This document shows positions 24,701-32,157 of a stretch of 64,000 nt of DNA, piece by piece. This stretch comes from Bradyrhizobium sp. ORS 285 (lineage in GTDB: Bacteria; Pseudomonadota; Alphaproteobacteria; Rhizobiales; Xanthobacteraceae). The position numbers were made by a program, and so were the translations under genes. How positions within the stretch are numbered: the first letter of the stretch is position 1; each line of letters opens with the position of its first letter. The notes below the pieces were generated by a model. That model did not search any database. It was not told where the DNA came from and was given only the letters and a program-made list of their open reading frames with translations. The stretch spans positions 434,001 to 498,000 of the forward strand of contig NZ_LT859959.1 of assembly GCF_900176205.1 (NCBI RefSeq), read 5' to 3'.

Positions 24701-25012
24701 CGGAGGCGGGAGCCCGTCACTGTTTCCAAGCCGCTGGGAGTGCGGCGGCGCCAAACTGCCCCGAGCGGGGAACACGCGTCAACGATGCCGCGGGCGCGGC
24801 GGCGAAAGCCCGCGAACGGGCGCGCATGGGGGGCGGCTCGATCTGGGAATTTTCAGGTCGCGGCTCGAATACCGGTTCAAACGTCGTCTGTTGGCCGTAT
24901 AGCAGAAGGCGGCGTAGACACGCTAAACTAGCCGATGCAAGAAACTAGCCGATGCGAGGCTCGGACCTCGGCGTCCGCTTTACCTCGCATCCCCAAAGTC
25001 TGGTTGATCCCG
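24701..25012. other. Divergent intergenic region between two cyclic-nucleotide-binding membrane proteins
   Basis: About 310 bp with no supported gene; it must hold the promoters of the channel gene (leftward) and of the gene at 25013 (rightward). A direct repeat CTAGCCGATGC occurs near 24929 and 24945 (CTAGCCGATGCAAGAAA / CTAGCCGATGCGAGG). No other signal was recognised. Confidence 0.6.
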
Positions 25013-25678
25013 ATGGATACCTCACACCTGGTCGAACATGCAGGCGCCGCCGGCAGCCTCTTCGCATCGATCTTCGTGGTCGCCACGTTGTCGATGCGGA
25101 CGATGATTCCGCTGCGGGTGTTCGCCATCCTCACCAACATCGTGCTGATCGCGACCGCGATCCCGATGCACAATTACCCCGTTCTCATCCTGCACGGCGT
25201 GCTGCTGCCGCTCAACAGCTACCGCCTGCACCAGATGCTGCAGCTGGTCCGCGACGTGAAGCAGTCGGTCAACAGCGATCTCTCGATGGAATGGCTGAAG
25301 CCGTTCATGACCGAGCGCAAATGCGGTGCCGGCGAGGTGCTGTTCTACAAGGACGAGAAGGCCGACAGCATGTACTACATCGTCAGCGGCCGCTTCCGCC
25401 TGGTCGAATCAGGCATCGAGCTGCCGGTCGGCGCCATCGTCGGCGAATTCGGCATGATCTCGCCGTCCAATACGCGAACGCAGACGCTGGAATGCGTGGA
25501 GGGCGGGCTGATCCTGTCGGTGTCCTACGACCAGGTCGAGCAGCTCTACGTCCAGAATCCCGCCTTCGCGTTCTACTTCCTGCGGCTGGCCAGCGCCCGG
25601 CTGTTCCAGAATATCGAGACGCTCGAGCGGCGGCTGGCGCAGCAGACTGCCGCCGCGCCCGTCGCCAAATCAGCCTGA
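25013..25678 (+). CDS. Membrane protein with cyclic-nucleotide-binding domain (Popeye-like layout)
   Basis: A 221-residue protein with three short N-terminal hydrophobic segments (about 13-30, 35-52 and 55-70) followed by a cyclic-nucleotide-binding domain (~92-200). The phosphate-binding cassette reads VGEFGMISPSNTRTQT, keeping the Glu and the Arg (155) that contact the cyclic phosphate. This three-helix plus CNBD layout resembles Popeye-domain proteins rather than Crp/Fnr factors; there is no HTH. The start at 25013 is chosen because upstream sequence is not protein-like; the ribosome site is weak. It is divergent from the CNG channel, and the next gene begins 9 bp downstream, so they form an operon. 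Role: probably a cAMP-responsive membrane protein, partner unknown. Confidence 0.8.
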   Translation: MDTSHLVEHAGAAGSLFASIFVVATLSMRTMIPLRVFAILTNIVLIATAIPMHNYPVLILHGVLLPLNSYRLHQMLQLVRDVKQSVNSDLSMEWLKPFMTERKCGAGEVLFYKDEKADSMYYIVSGRFRLVESGIELPVGAIVGEFGMISPSNTRTQTLECVEGGLILSVSYDQVEQLYVQNPAFAFYFLRLASARLFQNIETLERRLAQQTAAAPVAKSA

Positions 25679-25687
25679 CCGGGAGCC

Positions 25688-26578
25688 TTGAGCCCAGTGG
25701 AAAGCGTCCGCTCCTCGCTGCGATATCTGCTCGCCGACTTCATCGGCGAGGCCGAGGGCGAGCCGCCTTTTCTACCCGAAGGCCTGCCGGACGCGGCAGC
25801 GCCGGCCGTGAGTGAGGGTATCCATCTCCTGATGGACTATCAGGGCGCGAGCTACGCGCAGCTTTATGTCGATCGCATCAAGCGGTTCGTGCGCAGATCG
25901 GACGTCGATGCCGCCATGCTGGGCGAGATCGCGCAGCACCTGGCGGCGCGCATGGCCTATGAGGACCTGATCCGGATCGCGCAGCTGCGATTGATGAGCC
26001 TCGAGACGGGGCGCCGGCCGGGCGGACGGGACACCGACGACGTCAGGCGGTTTCGGCTCGACGAAATGCTCGGGGTCTTGCCGCAGGCGGTTGCCGATTC
26101 CATGTCGACGGGCTTCGAGCAGATCGGTTGGCTCGGTCGCCGCCGGATCAAGGTCCGTTTTTCGGTCCGGTCGCGCTTTGCGGTGCGGCGCCTCAAGCTG
26201 ATGGCGGGGCTGCGGCGCTGGCGGCTGCAGTCGGTTCGTTATGCCGAGGAGCGGGCCTGGGCCGAGCGCTGGCTGCACATGATCGCGCGCGCCCTCGACA
26301 AGCAGCCTGCGGCGGCGCGCGCCGTGATCGAGACGGCGACGATGATCCAGGGACAGGGCGACGCCTACCGTCAGGGGCTCGCGGATTGGCATGCCATCAT
26401 CGATGGCCTGGCCAAGCCGACCTTCGACGGCGTGCTGCCGATCTCCGATCTCGCCGCCGCGATCGCAGAGGCCCGCGCCGTGGCGCTGGCGGAACCCGGG
26501 CAGGGGGCATTGAAGCGAACGATTGCGCAGATCCGCGCACGGGCACAGCCGGCGCCGAGCAGCAACGCGGCGGAGTGA
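25688..26578 (+). CDS. Free-standing DUF6537-type domain (C-terminal domain of indolepyruvate oxidoreductase beta family)
   Basis: A 296-residue soluble protein starting at TTG with GGGAG upstream, 9 bp after the preceding stop. The blocks LLMDYQGASYAQLYVDRIKRF, LAARMAYEDLIRIAQLRL, FRLDEMLGVLPQAVADSM and WAERWLHMIARAL followed by MIQGQGDAYRQGLADWH resemble the C-terminal half of the ~500-residue indolepyruvate oxidoreductase beta-family proteins (DUF6537). The gamma/pyruvate oxidoreductase domain that normally precedes it is absent here and not encoded next door. It therefore cannot act as an oxidoreductase alone. It may be a stand-alone regulator or partner, or a gene remnant; intact codon use argues against a remnant. 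Confidence 0.75.
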   Translation: MSPVESVRSSLRYLLADFIGEAEGEPPFLPEGLPDAAAPAVSEGIHLLMDYQGASYAQLYVDRIKRFVRRSDVDAAMLGEIAQHLAARMAYEDLIRIAQLRLMSLETGRRPGGRDTDDVRRFRLDEMLGVLPQAVADSMSTGFEQIGWLGRRRIKVRFSVRSRFAVRRLKLMAGLRRWRLQSVRYAEERAWAERWLHMIARALDKQPAAARAVIETATMIQGQGDAYRQGLADWHAIIDGLAKPTFDGVLPISDLAAAIAEARAVALAEPGQGALKRTIAQIRARAQPAPSSNAAE

Positions 26579-26810
26579 GTTCGCAGCTGAACGCAGCAAA
26601 TGGCAGCTCGGCAGGTAACCTTACCTCTCGCGGAAAGTGTGGGAAGGGTAGCAGAGTGCGCTTTGAGGTTCCCTTTTGCGTGCAATTCGGCAGCAGAGAT
26701 GTCATAAGCGTCGCATACGCGTCGAATTGGCCGGGTATTCTCATCAGATTGCGCTGAACGCCTCCAGTTCCCGGTGCGTCCAAGGGTTAGTCGTAGCGAG
26801 AGCGTCAGCT

Positions 26811-27215
26811 TTGTCTTTTCCCGCTTTGTCGTCGCAGGTTGCGGTTGGTGCGCTGGTCGGCTGGATGCTGCTGCTCACCTTCAAGCACATCATTGGCGAC
26901 TTCGTGCTGCAGAACGCCTGGATGGCCTATGGCAAGGACCAGCGGAAGGGCTGGGCGCTGCCGCTGCTGGTGCATTGCCTGATTCATTTTGCGGTGGCCC
27001 TGGTGCTGATCCTGATCGTCGCGCCGAAATTCTGGTTCGTCGCCGCGATCGACTTCGTCATCCACATCACCATCGATCGCATCAAGGGCATCTGCTCGTC
27101 GCGTTTCGGCATGACCATCGAGCATCCCTGGTTCTGGACCCTGATCGGCGTCGACCAGGCGCTGCATCACCTGACCGGCTTCGGACTCTCGATCTTCATG
27201 GCGGCGAACGGCTGA
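26811..27215 (+). CDS. DUF3307 family membrane protein
   Basis: About 134 residues with three to four hydrophobic segments. The family motif FKHIIGDFVLQNAWMAYGKDQ near the N-terminus, then LLVHCLIHFAVALVLI and IDFVIHITIDRIKGI, with conserved His and Asp residues in or next to membrane segments, match DUF3307. Function of the family is not known. The start is uncertain: TTG 26811 is chosen, with TTG 26826 and ATG 26865 as alternatives. The long upstream frame from 26676 is not protein-like. The 230 bp before it show no other gene. Confidence 0.7.
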   Translation: MSFPALSSQVAVGALVGWMLLLTFKHIIGDFVLQNAWMAYGKDQRKGWALPLLVHCLIHFAVALVLILIVAPKFWFVAAIDFVIHITIDRIKGICSSRFGMTIEHPWFWTLIGVDQALHHLTGFGLSIFMAANG

Positions 27216-27329
27216 GAGCCGTGCAGGGAACCGAGGCGTAGCTGCCGGTCACCGTTGTGCCCGCTCTTCAACATGGTTAACCCCGCGTTAGCGATTCGCG
27301 TTGCATCCTTCATACAAGAGGATCAGCCG

Positions 27330-27722
27330 ATGCTTCCAAGCCGTAGTGCCTTCGACAGCGATGCCTGCCCGGTCGGCGAGGAACTTCTCGGTGCGCTGTA
27401 CCGCGCCGATGAAAACGGATTGCCTGCACTGGTCGAGAGCGTCTCCGCCGATGTCCGGGCGATGCTGGCGCTGTTCTGCTACCGGCGCACCCATCTGCAT
27501 TCACTTGCGCTGGCGATCGCCTCGACCTGCACCGAGCATGATCTGACGCAGTTCGGCGGCCGCGTCGGCACCGCGCTCTACGCGCAGTCCCGCGGCAGCA
27601 AGAGCGGACGGGTCAGCCCGCTGTCCAGCAAGAAGCCGATCTCGCTGTCGACCAAGCCGCTGTCGGCGGTGGCGCCGCTGGATGACGATCTCGACGACGA
27701 CCTCGCGCCCGTGACGGCCTGA
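27330..27722 (+). CDS. Hypothetical protein with acidic tail
   Basis: A 130-residue protein, MLPSRSAFDSDACPVGEELL..., starting at an ATG after AGAGGATC. The middle (LFCYRRTHLHSLALAIASTC) is helical with Cys and His residues. The C-terminal third is Ser/Lys-rich, ending in the acidic stretch LDDDLDDDLAP. No signal peptide or known domain was recognised. It is convergent with the YkgJ-type gene 12 bp away. I do not recognise the function. Confidence 0.7.
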   Translation: MLPSRSAFDSDACPVGEELLGALYRADENGLPALVESVSADVRAMLALFCYRRTHLHSLALAIASTCTEHDLTQFGGRVGTALYAQSRGSKSGRVSPLSSKKPISLSTKPLSAVAPLDDDLDDDLAPVTA

Positions 27723-27734
27723 GCTCGGTCCTGC

Positions 27735-28055
27735 TCACGGCAGCGGCGGCAAGCCGAACTTGCGCCGGGCTATCGCGCACTCATCGTCACCGGGCATGCA
27801 GATCCGGCACACTTCGGGGCGAACCGCATAGATCCGGCAGGCGACGGCGCGCCCGATCTCGCCGTCCAACGCGCAGCAGCGGTCATTCTCGCAGCGCATG
27901 CCGGACAGCCGCTCATTGACCAGCTCGGCCGGAATGAGATCCAGCACCTCATCCTCCTCGATCGTGAAGCGCGGCCAGTTCGATGAATAGCCGCAACATG
28001 CGCCGCAGCTTTGACAGGGGCTGCTGTCAGTTGCATGCGACATTGGCTCAGACAT
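27735..28055 (-). CDS. YkgJ-type cysteine cluster protein
   Basis: A 106-residue putative zinc/iron-binding protein. Cysteine pattern: SSPCQSCGACCGYSSNWPRF at the N-terminus, then CENDRCCALDGEIGRAVAC and PEVCRICMPGDDEC, matching the YkgJ family (CxxCxxCC). Its start at 28055 (GGGAGG nine bases upstream) overlaps the end of the WYL regulator gene by 8 bases, so the two are translationally linked. Function of the family is unknown; the partner regulator suggests a role in sensing or metal handling, which is speculative. Confidence 0.85.
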   Translation of the reverse strand: MSEPMSHATDSSPCQSCGACCGYSSNWPRFTIEEDEVLDLIPAELVNERLSGMRCENDRCCALDGEIGRAVACRIYAVRPEVCRICMPGDDECAIARRKFGLPPLP

Positions 28056-28746
28056 CTTTGGGAACCTCCCAGACCAGGCTGCGTCGCCATTTCGCACGCA
28101 ACGCCTCGCGGCGCTCGGGATATTTGTCGTCCAGATAGTCCGCTTCGACGACGCGGTCGGTCCTGAAGCTGCGGAAATCGCGGCGCAGCTCGCACCAGGC
28201 GGCGAGGATGCGCACCGCGTCGTGATAGCCGATCGCGATCGGCCAGATCACCCTCTCGCTGTCGCGGCCCTGCTCGTCGCGATAGCGCAGCTTGATCTTG
28301 CGGCCCTCGTGGATCTGCGAGCGCGTGCGCGACATGTCGATGCGGTCGGGCTCGCGGCTCCACGGCCGCGGCGCGCGGCTGGCCGGCTCCAGCACGAACG
28401 GCCGCAGCCGTTCCGGCACGGTGTCGGCGATCTTGGCCATCAGGTCCTCGGCCGCGCGCGCCAGCACCGGGTCGGCGTTGACCGACACCCATTGCGCGCC
28501 GAGCACGGCCGCCTCGATCTCGTCAGGCGTCAGCATCAGCGGCGGCAGGTCGAAGCCCTTTTCCAGGATGTAGCCCATGCCGGCCTCACCGCGGATCGGC
28601 ACGCGCTGGCCGATCAGGGTGGCGATGTCGCGATAGATCGTGCGCTTCGACGTCTCCAGCTCGGCCGCGATCGCATCCGCCGTCAGCGGGCGGCGGGTGC
28701 GTCTCAGCACCTGGATGATCTGGAACAGCCGGTCGGCGCGTCTCAT
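28048..28746 (-). CDS. WYL-domain transcriptional regulator (YafY/DeoR type)
   Basis: A 232-residue regulator. An N-terminal DeoR-type HTH (LFQIIQVLRRTRRPLTADAI, then ELETSKRTIYRDIATL) is followed by a WYL domain around residues 135-200 (IKLRYRDEQGRDSERVIWPI, ILAAWCELRRDFRSFRTDRV). These proteins bind ligands or nucleic acids through the WYL domain and often control a divergent operon. Here the divergent transcript holds the micro-ORF and GST gene, and two copies of a CTGCTG-CAGCAG palindrome lie in between. Autoregulation and GST control are inferred. Confidence 0.9.
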   Translation of the reverse strand: MRRADRLFQIIQVLRRTRRPLTADAIAAELETSKRTIYRDIATLIGQRVPIRGEAGMGYILEKGFDLPPLMLTPDEIEAAVLGAQWVSVNADPVLARAAEDLMAKIADTVPERLRPFVLEPASRAPRPWSREPDRIDMSRTRSQIHEGRKIKLRYRDEQGRDSERVIWPIAIGYHDAVRILAAWCELRRDFRSFRTDRVVEADYLDDKYPERREALRAKWRRSLVWEVPKDV

Positions 28747-28778
28747 GATGTGTCCCTGCGGAAGCGATCACCCCGCCG

Positions 28779-28802
28779 CTGCTGACACGATGTTGGCAGC
28801 AG
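28779..28802. promoter_or_regulatory. Candidate operator, palindrome copy 1
   Basis: CTGCTGACAC-GATG-TTGGCAGCAG, an imperfect inverted repeat with CTGCTG/CAGCAG arms, lies 33 bp upstream of the WYL regulator start. It is nearly identical to the copy at 28894-28917. It is a plausible binding site for the WYL regulator. Confidence 0.55.
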
Positions 28803-28842
28803 CCCGTCCTTATACCGGGCCAACAACAGGATTGAAGGGGTG

Positions 28843-28968
28843 ATGTCGATGATGATGTTTTATGGCCTTGGCCTTGCCACCACGCTACTGCCGCTGCTGA
28901 CACCATGGTGGCAGCAGCATGTGCGTAGCGTCCGGCGCCTGCTCAGGAAGTCGGGAGTGCTGTCATGA
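28843..28968 (+). CDS. 41-residue micro-ORF coupled to the GST gene
   Basis: A small frame with a good ribosome site (GAAGGGG just upstream), encoding MSMMMFYGLGLATTLLPLLT followed by PWWQQHVRSVRRLLRKSGVLS. The N-terminal half is hydrophobic enough for one membrane segment and the C-terminal half is basic, so a small inner-membrane peptide is likely if expressed. Its TGA overlaps the ATG of the GST gene (ATGA), a standard sign of translational coupling. It may be a functional small protein or a leader peptide. It contains the second CTGCTG-CAGCAG palindrome. Confidence 0.6.
   Translation: MSMMMFYGLGLATTLLPLLTPWWQQHVRSVRRLLRKSGVLS
28894..28917. promoter_or_regulatory. Candidate operator, palindrome copy 2
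   Basis: CTGCTGACAC-CATG-GTGGCAGCAG. Arms CTGCTGnCACC and GGTGnCAGCAG are perfect mirror images. It lies 115 bp from copy 1 and inside the micro-ORF. Two such sites could support looping by a dimeric regulator. Confidence 0.5.
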
Positions 28969-29693
28969 TCACCTTGTTCGGTTTGGGCTCGGGCTTCGGC
29001 CTGCCGGAGATCAGCCCCTTCGTCACCAAGACGGAGGTGCAGCTGAAGATGGCGGGCCTCGCCTATCGGAAGCAGCGGGCGATGCCGCCGGCCTCGCCCA
29101 AGGGGCAGTTGCCCTTTATCGATGACGGCGGCGCGCTGATTGCGGACTCCACCTTCATCCGCGCTCACATCGAACGCAAATACGGCTTCGACTTCGATGC
29201 CGGCCTCGATGTGCGCGCGCGGGCGCAGGCCTGGGCGTTCGAGCGCATGATCGAGCACCATTTGTACTTTGCGCTGGTCGGCGCGCGCTGGGTCGATCCC
29301 GTCAACTTCGCCAAGGGCCCGGCGCATTTTTTCGATGGCGTACCGGCCGACCGCCGCGAGAAGCTGCGCGAGGACGCGCAGTTCCGCGTCGCCGAGAACT
29401 ACTTGATCTCAGGCCTCGGCCGTCATGCGCCGGACGAGGACATCGATCTCGCCGCGCGCTCGCTCCGCGCGCTGTCGGTGCAGCTCGGCGAGCGGCCTTA
29501 TCTGATGGGCGACCGCCCCTGCGGCACCGACGCGACCGCGTTCGCCGTCATCGCCGGCATCCTCACGCCATTCTTCGATTCGGAGCTGCGCCGGCGGACC
29601 GAAAGCTTCGGCAACCTCGTGACCTACGTCGATCGCCTGATGGCCACGTATTTTCCGGAGTTCGAGTGGGGCAGGGCGGCGGAAGCCGCCTGA
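28965..29693 (+). CDS. Glutathione S-transferase family protein
   Basis: A 242-residue GST-fold protein. The thioredoxin-like N-domain (MITLFGLGSGFGLPEISPF...KGQLPFIDDGGALIADSTFI) is followed by an all-helical C-domain (MIEHHLYFALVGARWV, SLRALSVQLGERPYLMGDRP). The pattern IPFIDD..IADSTFI with the HHLYFALVGARW helix is like the metaxin/FAX-type GSTs. Classic catalytic Ser/Cys/Tyr is not obvious at the expected place. Start overlaps the stop of the micro-ORF, so the two are co-translated. It is divergent from the WYL regulator gene. Substrate is unknown. Confidence 0.85.
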   Translation: MITLFGLGSGFGLPEISPFVTKTEVQLKMAGLAYRKQRAMPPASPKGQLPFIDDGGALIADSTFIRAHIERKYGFDFDAGLDVRARAQAWAFERMIEHHLYFALVGARWVDPVNFAKGPAHFFDGVPADRREKLREDAQFRVAENYLISGLGRHAPDEDIDLAARSLRALSVQLGERPYLMGDRPCGTDATAFAVIAGILTPFFDSELRRRTESFGNLVTYVDRLMATYFPEFEWGRAAEAA

Positions 29694-29694
29694 G

Positions 29695-30327
29695 CTACAC
29701 GCCCGGCGCGGGCTCGCCCTTCAACCGCGCCAGCTCGGCCTCGAGCTCCGCGATCCTGGTGTCGCGCACCGCCAGCGCCTCCGCGACATCGGCCGCATCG
29801 AACTTCTGCGGAATGTGCTGAGGACAGTTGGTGTCCCAGGCCTCGATCGTGAACAGGATCACCTGCTCGGGTCCCGCCTTGTAGCCCCTCGGCATCAGCG
29901 AGGCCGTCAGCACGGCGTCGTCCTCGACCACCCGGGCCGTGCCCCAGATCTTCACCCGGCGGCGGTGCGCGTAGTCCATCACGAAGATGTAGGCGTGCGG
30001 ATTCTCCGACAGATTACCTTGCGTGATGTATTGCCGGTTGCCGCTGAAATCGGCGAACGCCAGCGTGCGGCTGTCGAGCACCTTGAGAAAGCCCTTCGGC
30101 CCGCCCCTATGCTGGATGTAGGGCTGGCCGTCGGCCGAGGCGGTGGCGAGATAGAAGCTCGTGGCCTCGGCAAGGCGGCCGGCGAGATCGGCATCGACCT
30201 CGTGGCGGAAGCCGCGGGTCTGCTCGACATGCGCATAGCTGTCGCGCGATCCCTTGCGGGCCTGGATCGCCCTCGCGGCGGGTGAGAACATGACGTCGTC
30301 GGGCGCGCGGATATTTGTCTGGGTCAT
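29695..30327 (-). CDS. Pyridoxamine 5'-phosphate oxidase-like flavin protein
   Basis: A 210-residue protein of the PNPOx-like split-barrel family, which binds FMN or F420. Core blocks: SFYLATASADGQPYIQHRGG, LAFADFSGNRQYITQGNL and IFVMDYAHRRRVKIWGTAR, typical of the FMN-binding beta barrel. A C-terminal coiled-coil-like segment (RDTRIAELEAELARLKGE) follows. The start at 30327 has GAGGAGTC at good spacing. It is divergent from a LysR gene, which is probably its regulator. Substrate is unknown. Confidence 0.88.
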   Translation of the reverse strand: MTQTNIRAPDDVMFSPAARAIQARKGSRDSYAHVEQTRGFRHEVDADLAGRLAEATSFYLATASADGQPYIQHRGGPKGFLKVLDSRTLAFADFSGNRQYITQGNLSENPHAYIFVMDYAHRRRVKIWGTARVVEDDAVLTASLMPRGYKAGPEQVILFTIEAWDTNCPQHIPQKFDAADVAEALAVRDTRIAELEAELARLKGEPAPGV

Positions 30328-30421
30328 CGCAATGACTCCTCGTCTTCTGCGGCAGTCACTGCCGCCATGCCGCCAATATGGTCCCAAACCCCGTTGGAAA
30401 TAATCAGACGCCTTGACACTG

Positions 30422-30446
30422 GATCATTGCAGATGTTGCAATGATC
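30422..30446. promoter_or_regulatory. Perfect 10-bp inverted repeat before the LysR gene
   Basis: GATCATTGCA and TGCAATGATC are exact mirror arms around a 5-base centre (GATGT). It contains a TTGCA-N5-TGCAA core that satisfies the LysR T-N11-A rule and ends two bases before the LysR start codon. It is a likely autoregulatory operator also serving the divergent PNPOx-like gene. Confidence 0.7.
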
Positions 30447-30448
30447 GG

Positions 30449-31333
30449 ATGGACCGCATCGACGCCATGCAGGCCTTCGTCACGGTGGCCGATTTGAACG
30501 GCTTCGCGCCGGCGGCGCGGCGCATGAAGCTGTCGCCTTCGGCGGTGACGCGCCTGATCGCCGCGCTCGAAGAGCATCTCGGTGTTCGGCTGCTGCAGCG
30601 CACGACGCGTTCGGTGACACTCACCGATGCCGGCCGGCGCTATCTCGAACGGACCAGGCGGATCCTGGCCGATCTGGAGGAGGCCGAGCTCGCCGCCGAG
30701 AGCGAGCGGCTGCAGCCGGCGGGACGCCTGGTGGTCTCGGCGCCGGTCGGCTTCGGTCGGCTCCATGTTGGTCCCGTGATGGCCGCTTATCTCAGCCGAT
30801 ATCCGGAGGTCGCCGCCGAGCTGCGTCTCGAGGATCGCCAGGTCAATCTGGTCGAGGATGGCATCGACTGCGCCGTGCGCATCGGCCATCTCGGCGATTC
30901 CTCGCTGGTGGCCCGCCAGGTCGGCAGCATGCGGCGAATCGTCGTCGGCGCGCCCGCGTATTTGAAGGCGCATGGCGAGCCGCGCTCGCCCGATGCCTTG
31001 GCGAAGCACCAGACCATCCAGTTCGGCGCAGCGGACGAATGGCGTTTCGTGAAGGATGGCCGTGAGCAGGGCATTGAGGTGAGTCCGCGGCTCGTCACCA
31101 ACAATGCGGACGCCGCGATCCAGTATGCCGAGGCAGGCGGCGGTGTCACACGGGTGATGGCCTATCAGGCAGCGGACAGCCTGCGCGCCGGCCGGCTCAA
31201 GCGGGTGCTGACCAAATACGAGCCGCCTCCCGTCCCCATCCACATCGTGTTTCCAAGCTCGCGGCTGCTCTCGGCCAAGGTCCGCGCCTTCATCGATCTG
31301 GTCATCGAGACCTGCAATTGGCGCTTCGGCTGA
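30449..31333 (+). CDS. LysR-family transcriptional regulator
   Basis: A 294-residue LysR protein. The winged HTH spans MDRIDAMQAFVTVADLNGFA and LSPSAVTRLIAALEEHLGVR, then LLQRTTRSVTLTDAGRRYLE; the substrate-binding domain follows from ~90. The type (RLVVSAPVGFGRLHVGPVM) is the CrgA/AaeR-like group that often controls redox or efflux genes. The start at 30449 follows the conserved MDRIDAMQAF; 12 upstream codons are operator sequence. It is divergent from the PNPOx-like gene with a perfect palindrome between them. Confidence 0.92.
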   Translation: MDRIDAMQAFVTVADLNGFAPAARRMKLSPSAVTRLIAALEEHLGVRLLQRTTRSVTLTDAGRRYLERTRRILADLEEAELAAESERLQPAGRLVVSAPVGFGRLHVGPVMAAYLSRYPEVAAELRLEDRQVNLVEDGIDCAVRIGHLGDSSLVARQVGSMRRIVVGAPAYLKAHGEPRSPDALAKHQTIQFGAADEWRFVKDGREQGIEVSPRLVTNNADAAIQYAEAGGGVTRVMAYQAADSLRAGRLKRVLTKYEPPPVPIHIVFPSSRLLSAKVRAFIDLVIETCNWRFG

Positions 31334-31338
31334 CGTTG

Positions 31339-31752
31339 TCACGCCTTCTTCGGCACCACGCGAAACGTCGCATTCGCCCGCGCAATCACGGCATCGTCCG
31401 CCAGCACCAGGCTCTGCACGAAGCACACCGTGCGTCCACTCTTGATCACGTCGCTCTCGACGCTGAGCCACTGTCCGATGCCGGCGCTGCCGATGTAGTC
31501 GACCGCGAGATTGATCGTGACCAGCGACACCTCCCAACCCAGCGCCTGGGCGCAACTGTAGCCCATCGCATTGTCGGCGAGCGACGCGATCAGCCCGCCA
31601 TGGATCAGTCCGCGCGAATTGGTATGCGGCGTGGCGAGCCGCAGGCCGAGAATGACGGCCTTGTCGGTCTTTTTCGCATAGAGCGGCTCCCAGGGATCGG
31701 TGAACCGGCTCTTGCGGAAATGAGGCTCGAAGCCGGCGGGGATGGTGCTCAT
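31339..31752 (-). CDS. PaaI/hotdog-fold thioesterase
   Basis: A 137-residue hotdog protein. Signature TNSRGLIHGGLIASLADNAM contains the HGG motif with the catalytic Asp, then LVTINLAVDYIGSAGIG. Members hydrolyse acyl- or aryl-CoA thioesters. The start at 31752 (MSTIPAGFEPH) is preceded by CAGG; the long upstream frame is not protein-like. It is convergent with the LysR gene (5 bp gap). Substrate is unknown. Confidence 0.88.
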   Translation of the reverse strand: MSTIPAGFEPHFRKSRFTDPWEPLYAKKTDKAVILGLRLATPHTNSRGLIHGGLIASLADNAMGYSCAQALGWEVSLVTINLAVDYIGSAGIGQWLSVESDVIKSGRTVCFVQSLVLADDAVIARANATFRVVPKKA

Positions 31753-32157
31753 GCGCCTGTGTTCGCTGCTGAGGATCTCAGCAGTCAACGACGGCACCGC
31801 GGATTTTGCACCGCCTACAAAGTTTGAAACATGTTTTGCGCTGACGTTTGAAACGGTGCGCGTGCGTGCCGGGAGGGATGGCGCACGATGTCGCAGGGGA
31901 TGGTCCATGCTCCCGGCAATTTCGCGATGTGCCGATGCCGCCGTGCAATTTCGGGTGCAAGCGAGATGCTTAACGTGTTAATGAATCGGCCACACGCCTG
32001 CAACTTTCGTCTGTCAGACTTGCGCTGGCTGGCGCGATAGGGTCGGCTCGCGCGTGCAGCGGCGGCAGGCCTGCCGTCACGCTTGCAATGATGTTTATAT
32101 GCTATAACAATGAAGCAAAGGGCCCTCGAAGGCCCATGATGGAAGGAGAGGATCCCG
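31753..32157. other. Gene-free interval with regulatory-looking repeats
   Basis: About 400 bp without a gene. A 9-base direct repeat GTTTGAAAC occurs at 31822-31830 and 31846-31854, upstream of the thioesterase gene, and could be a regulator site. At 32093-32108 the AT-rich near-palindrome GTTTATATGCTATAAC lies upstream of the TRAP transporter. GC is clearly lower than in the flanking genes near 32085-32115. Confidence 0.6.
32093..32108. promoter_or_regulatory. AT-rich palindrome before the TRAP transporter (candidate CouR site)
   Basis: GTTTATATGCTATAAC is an imperfect inverted repeat 50 bp upstream of the TRAP binding-protein gene. Similar AT-rich palindromes precede couA (37399) and lie between the couS-like and couR genes (49599). 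All three positions fit control by the MarR-type CouR. Confidence 0.45.
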
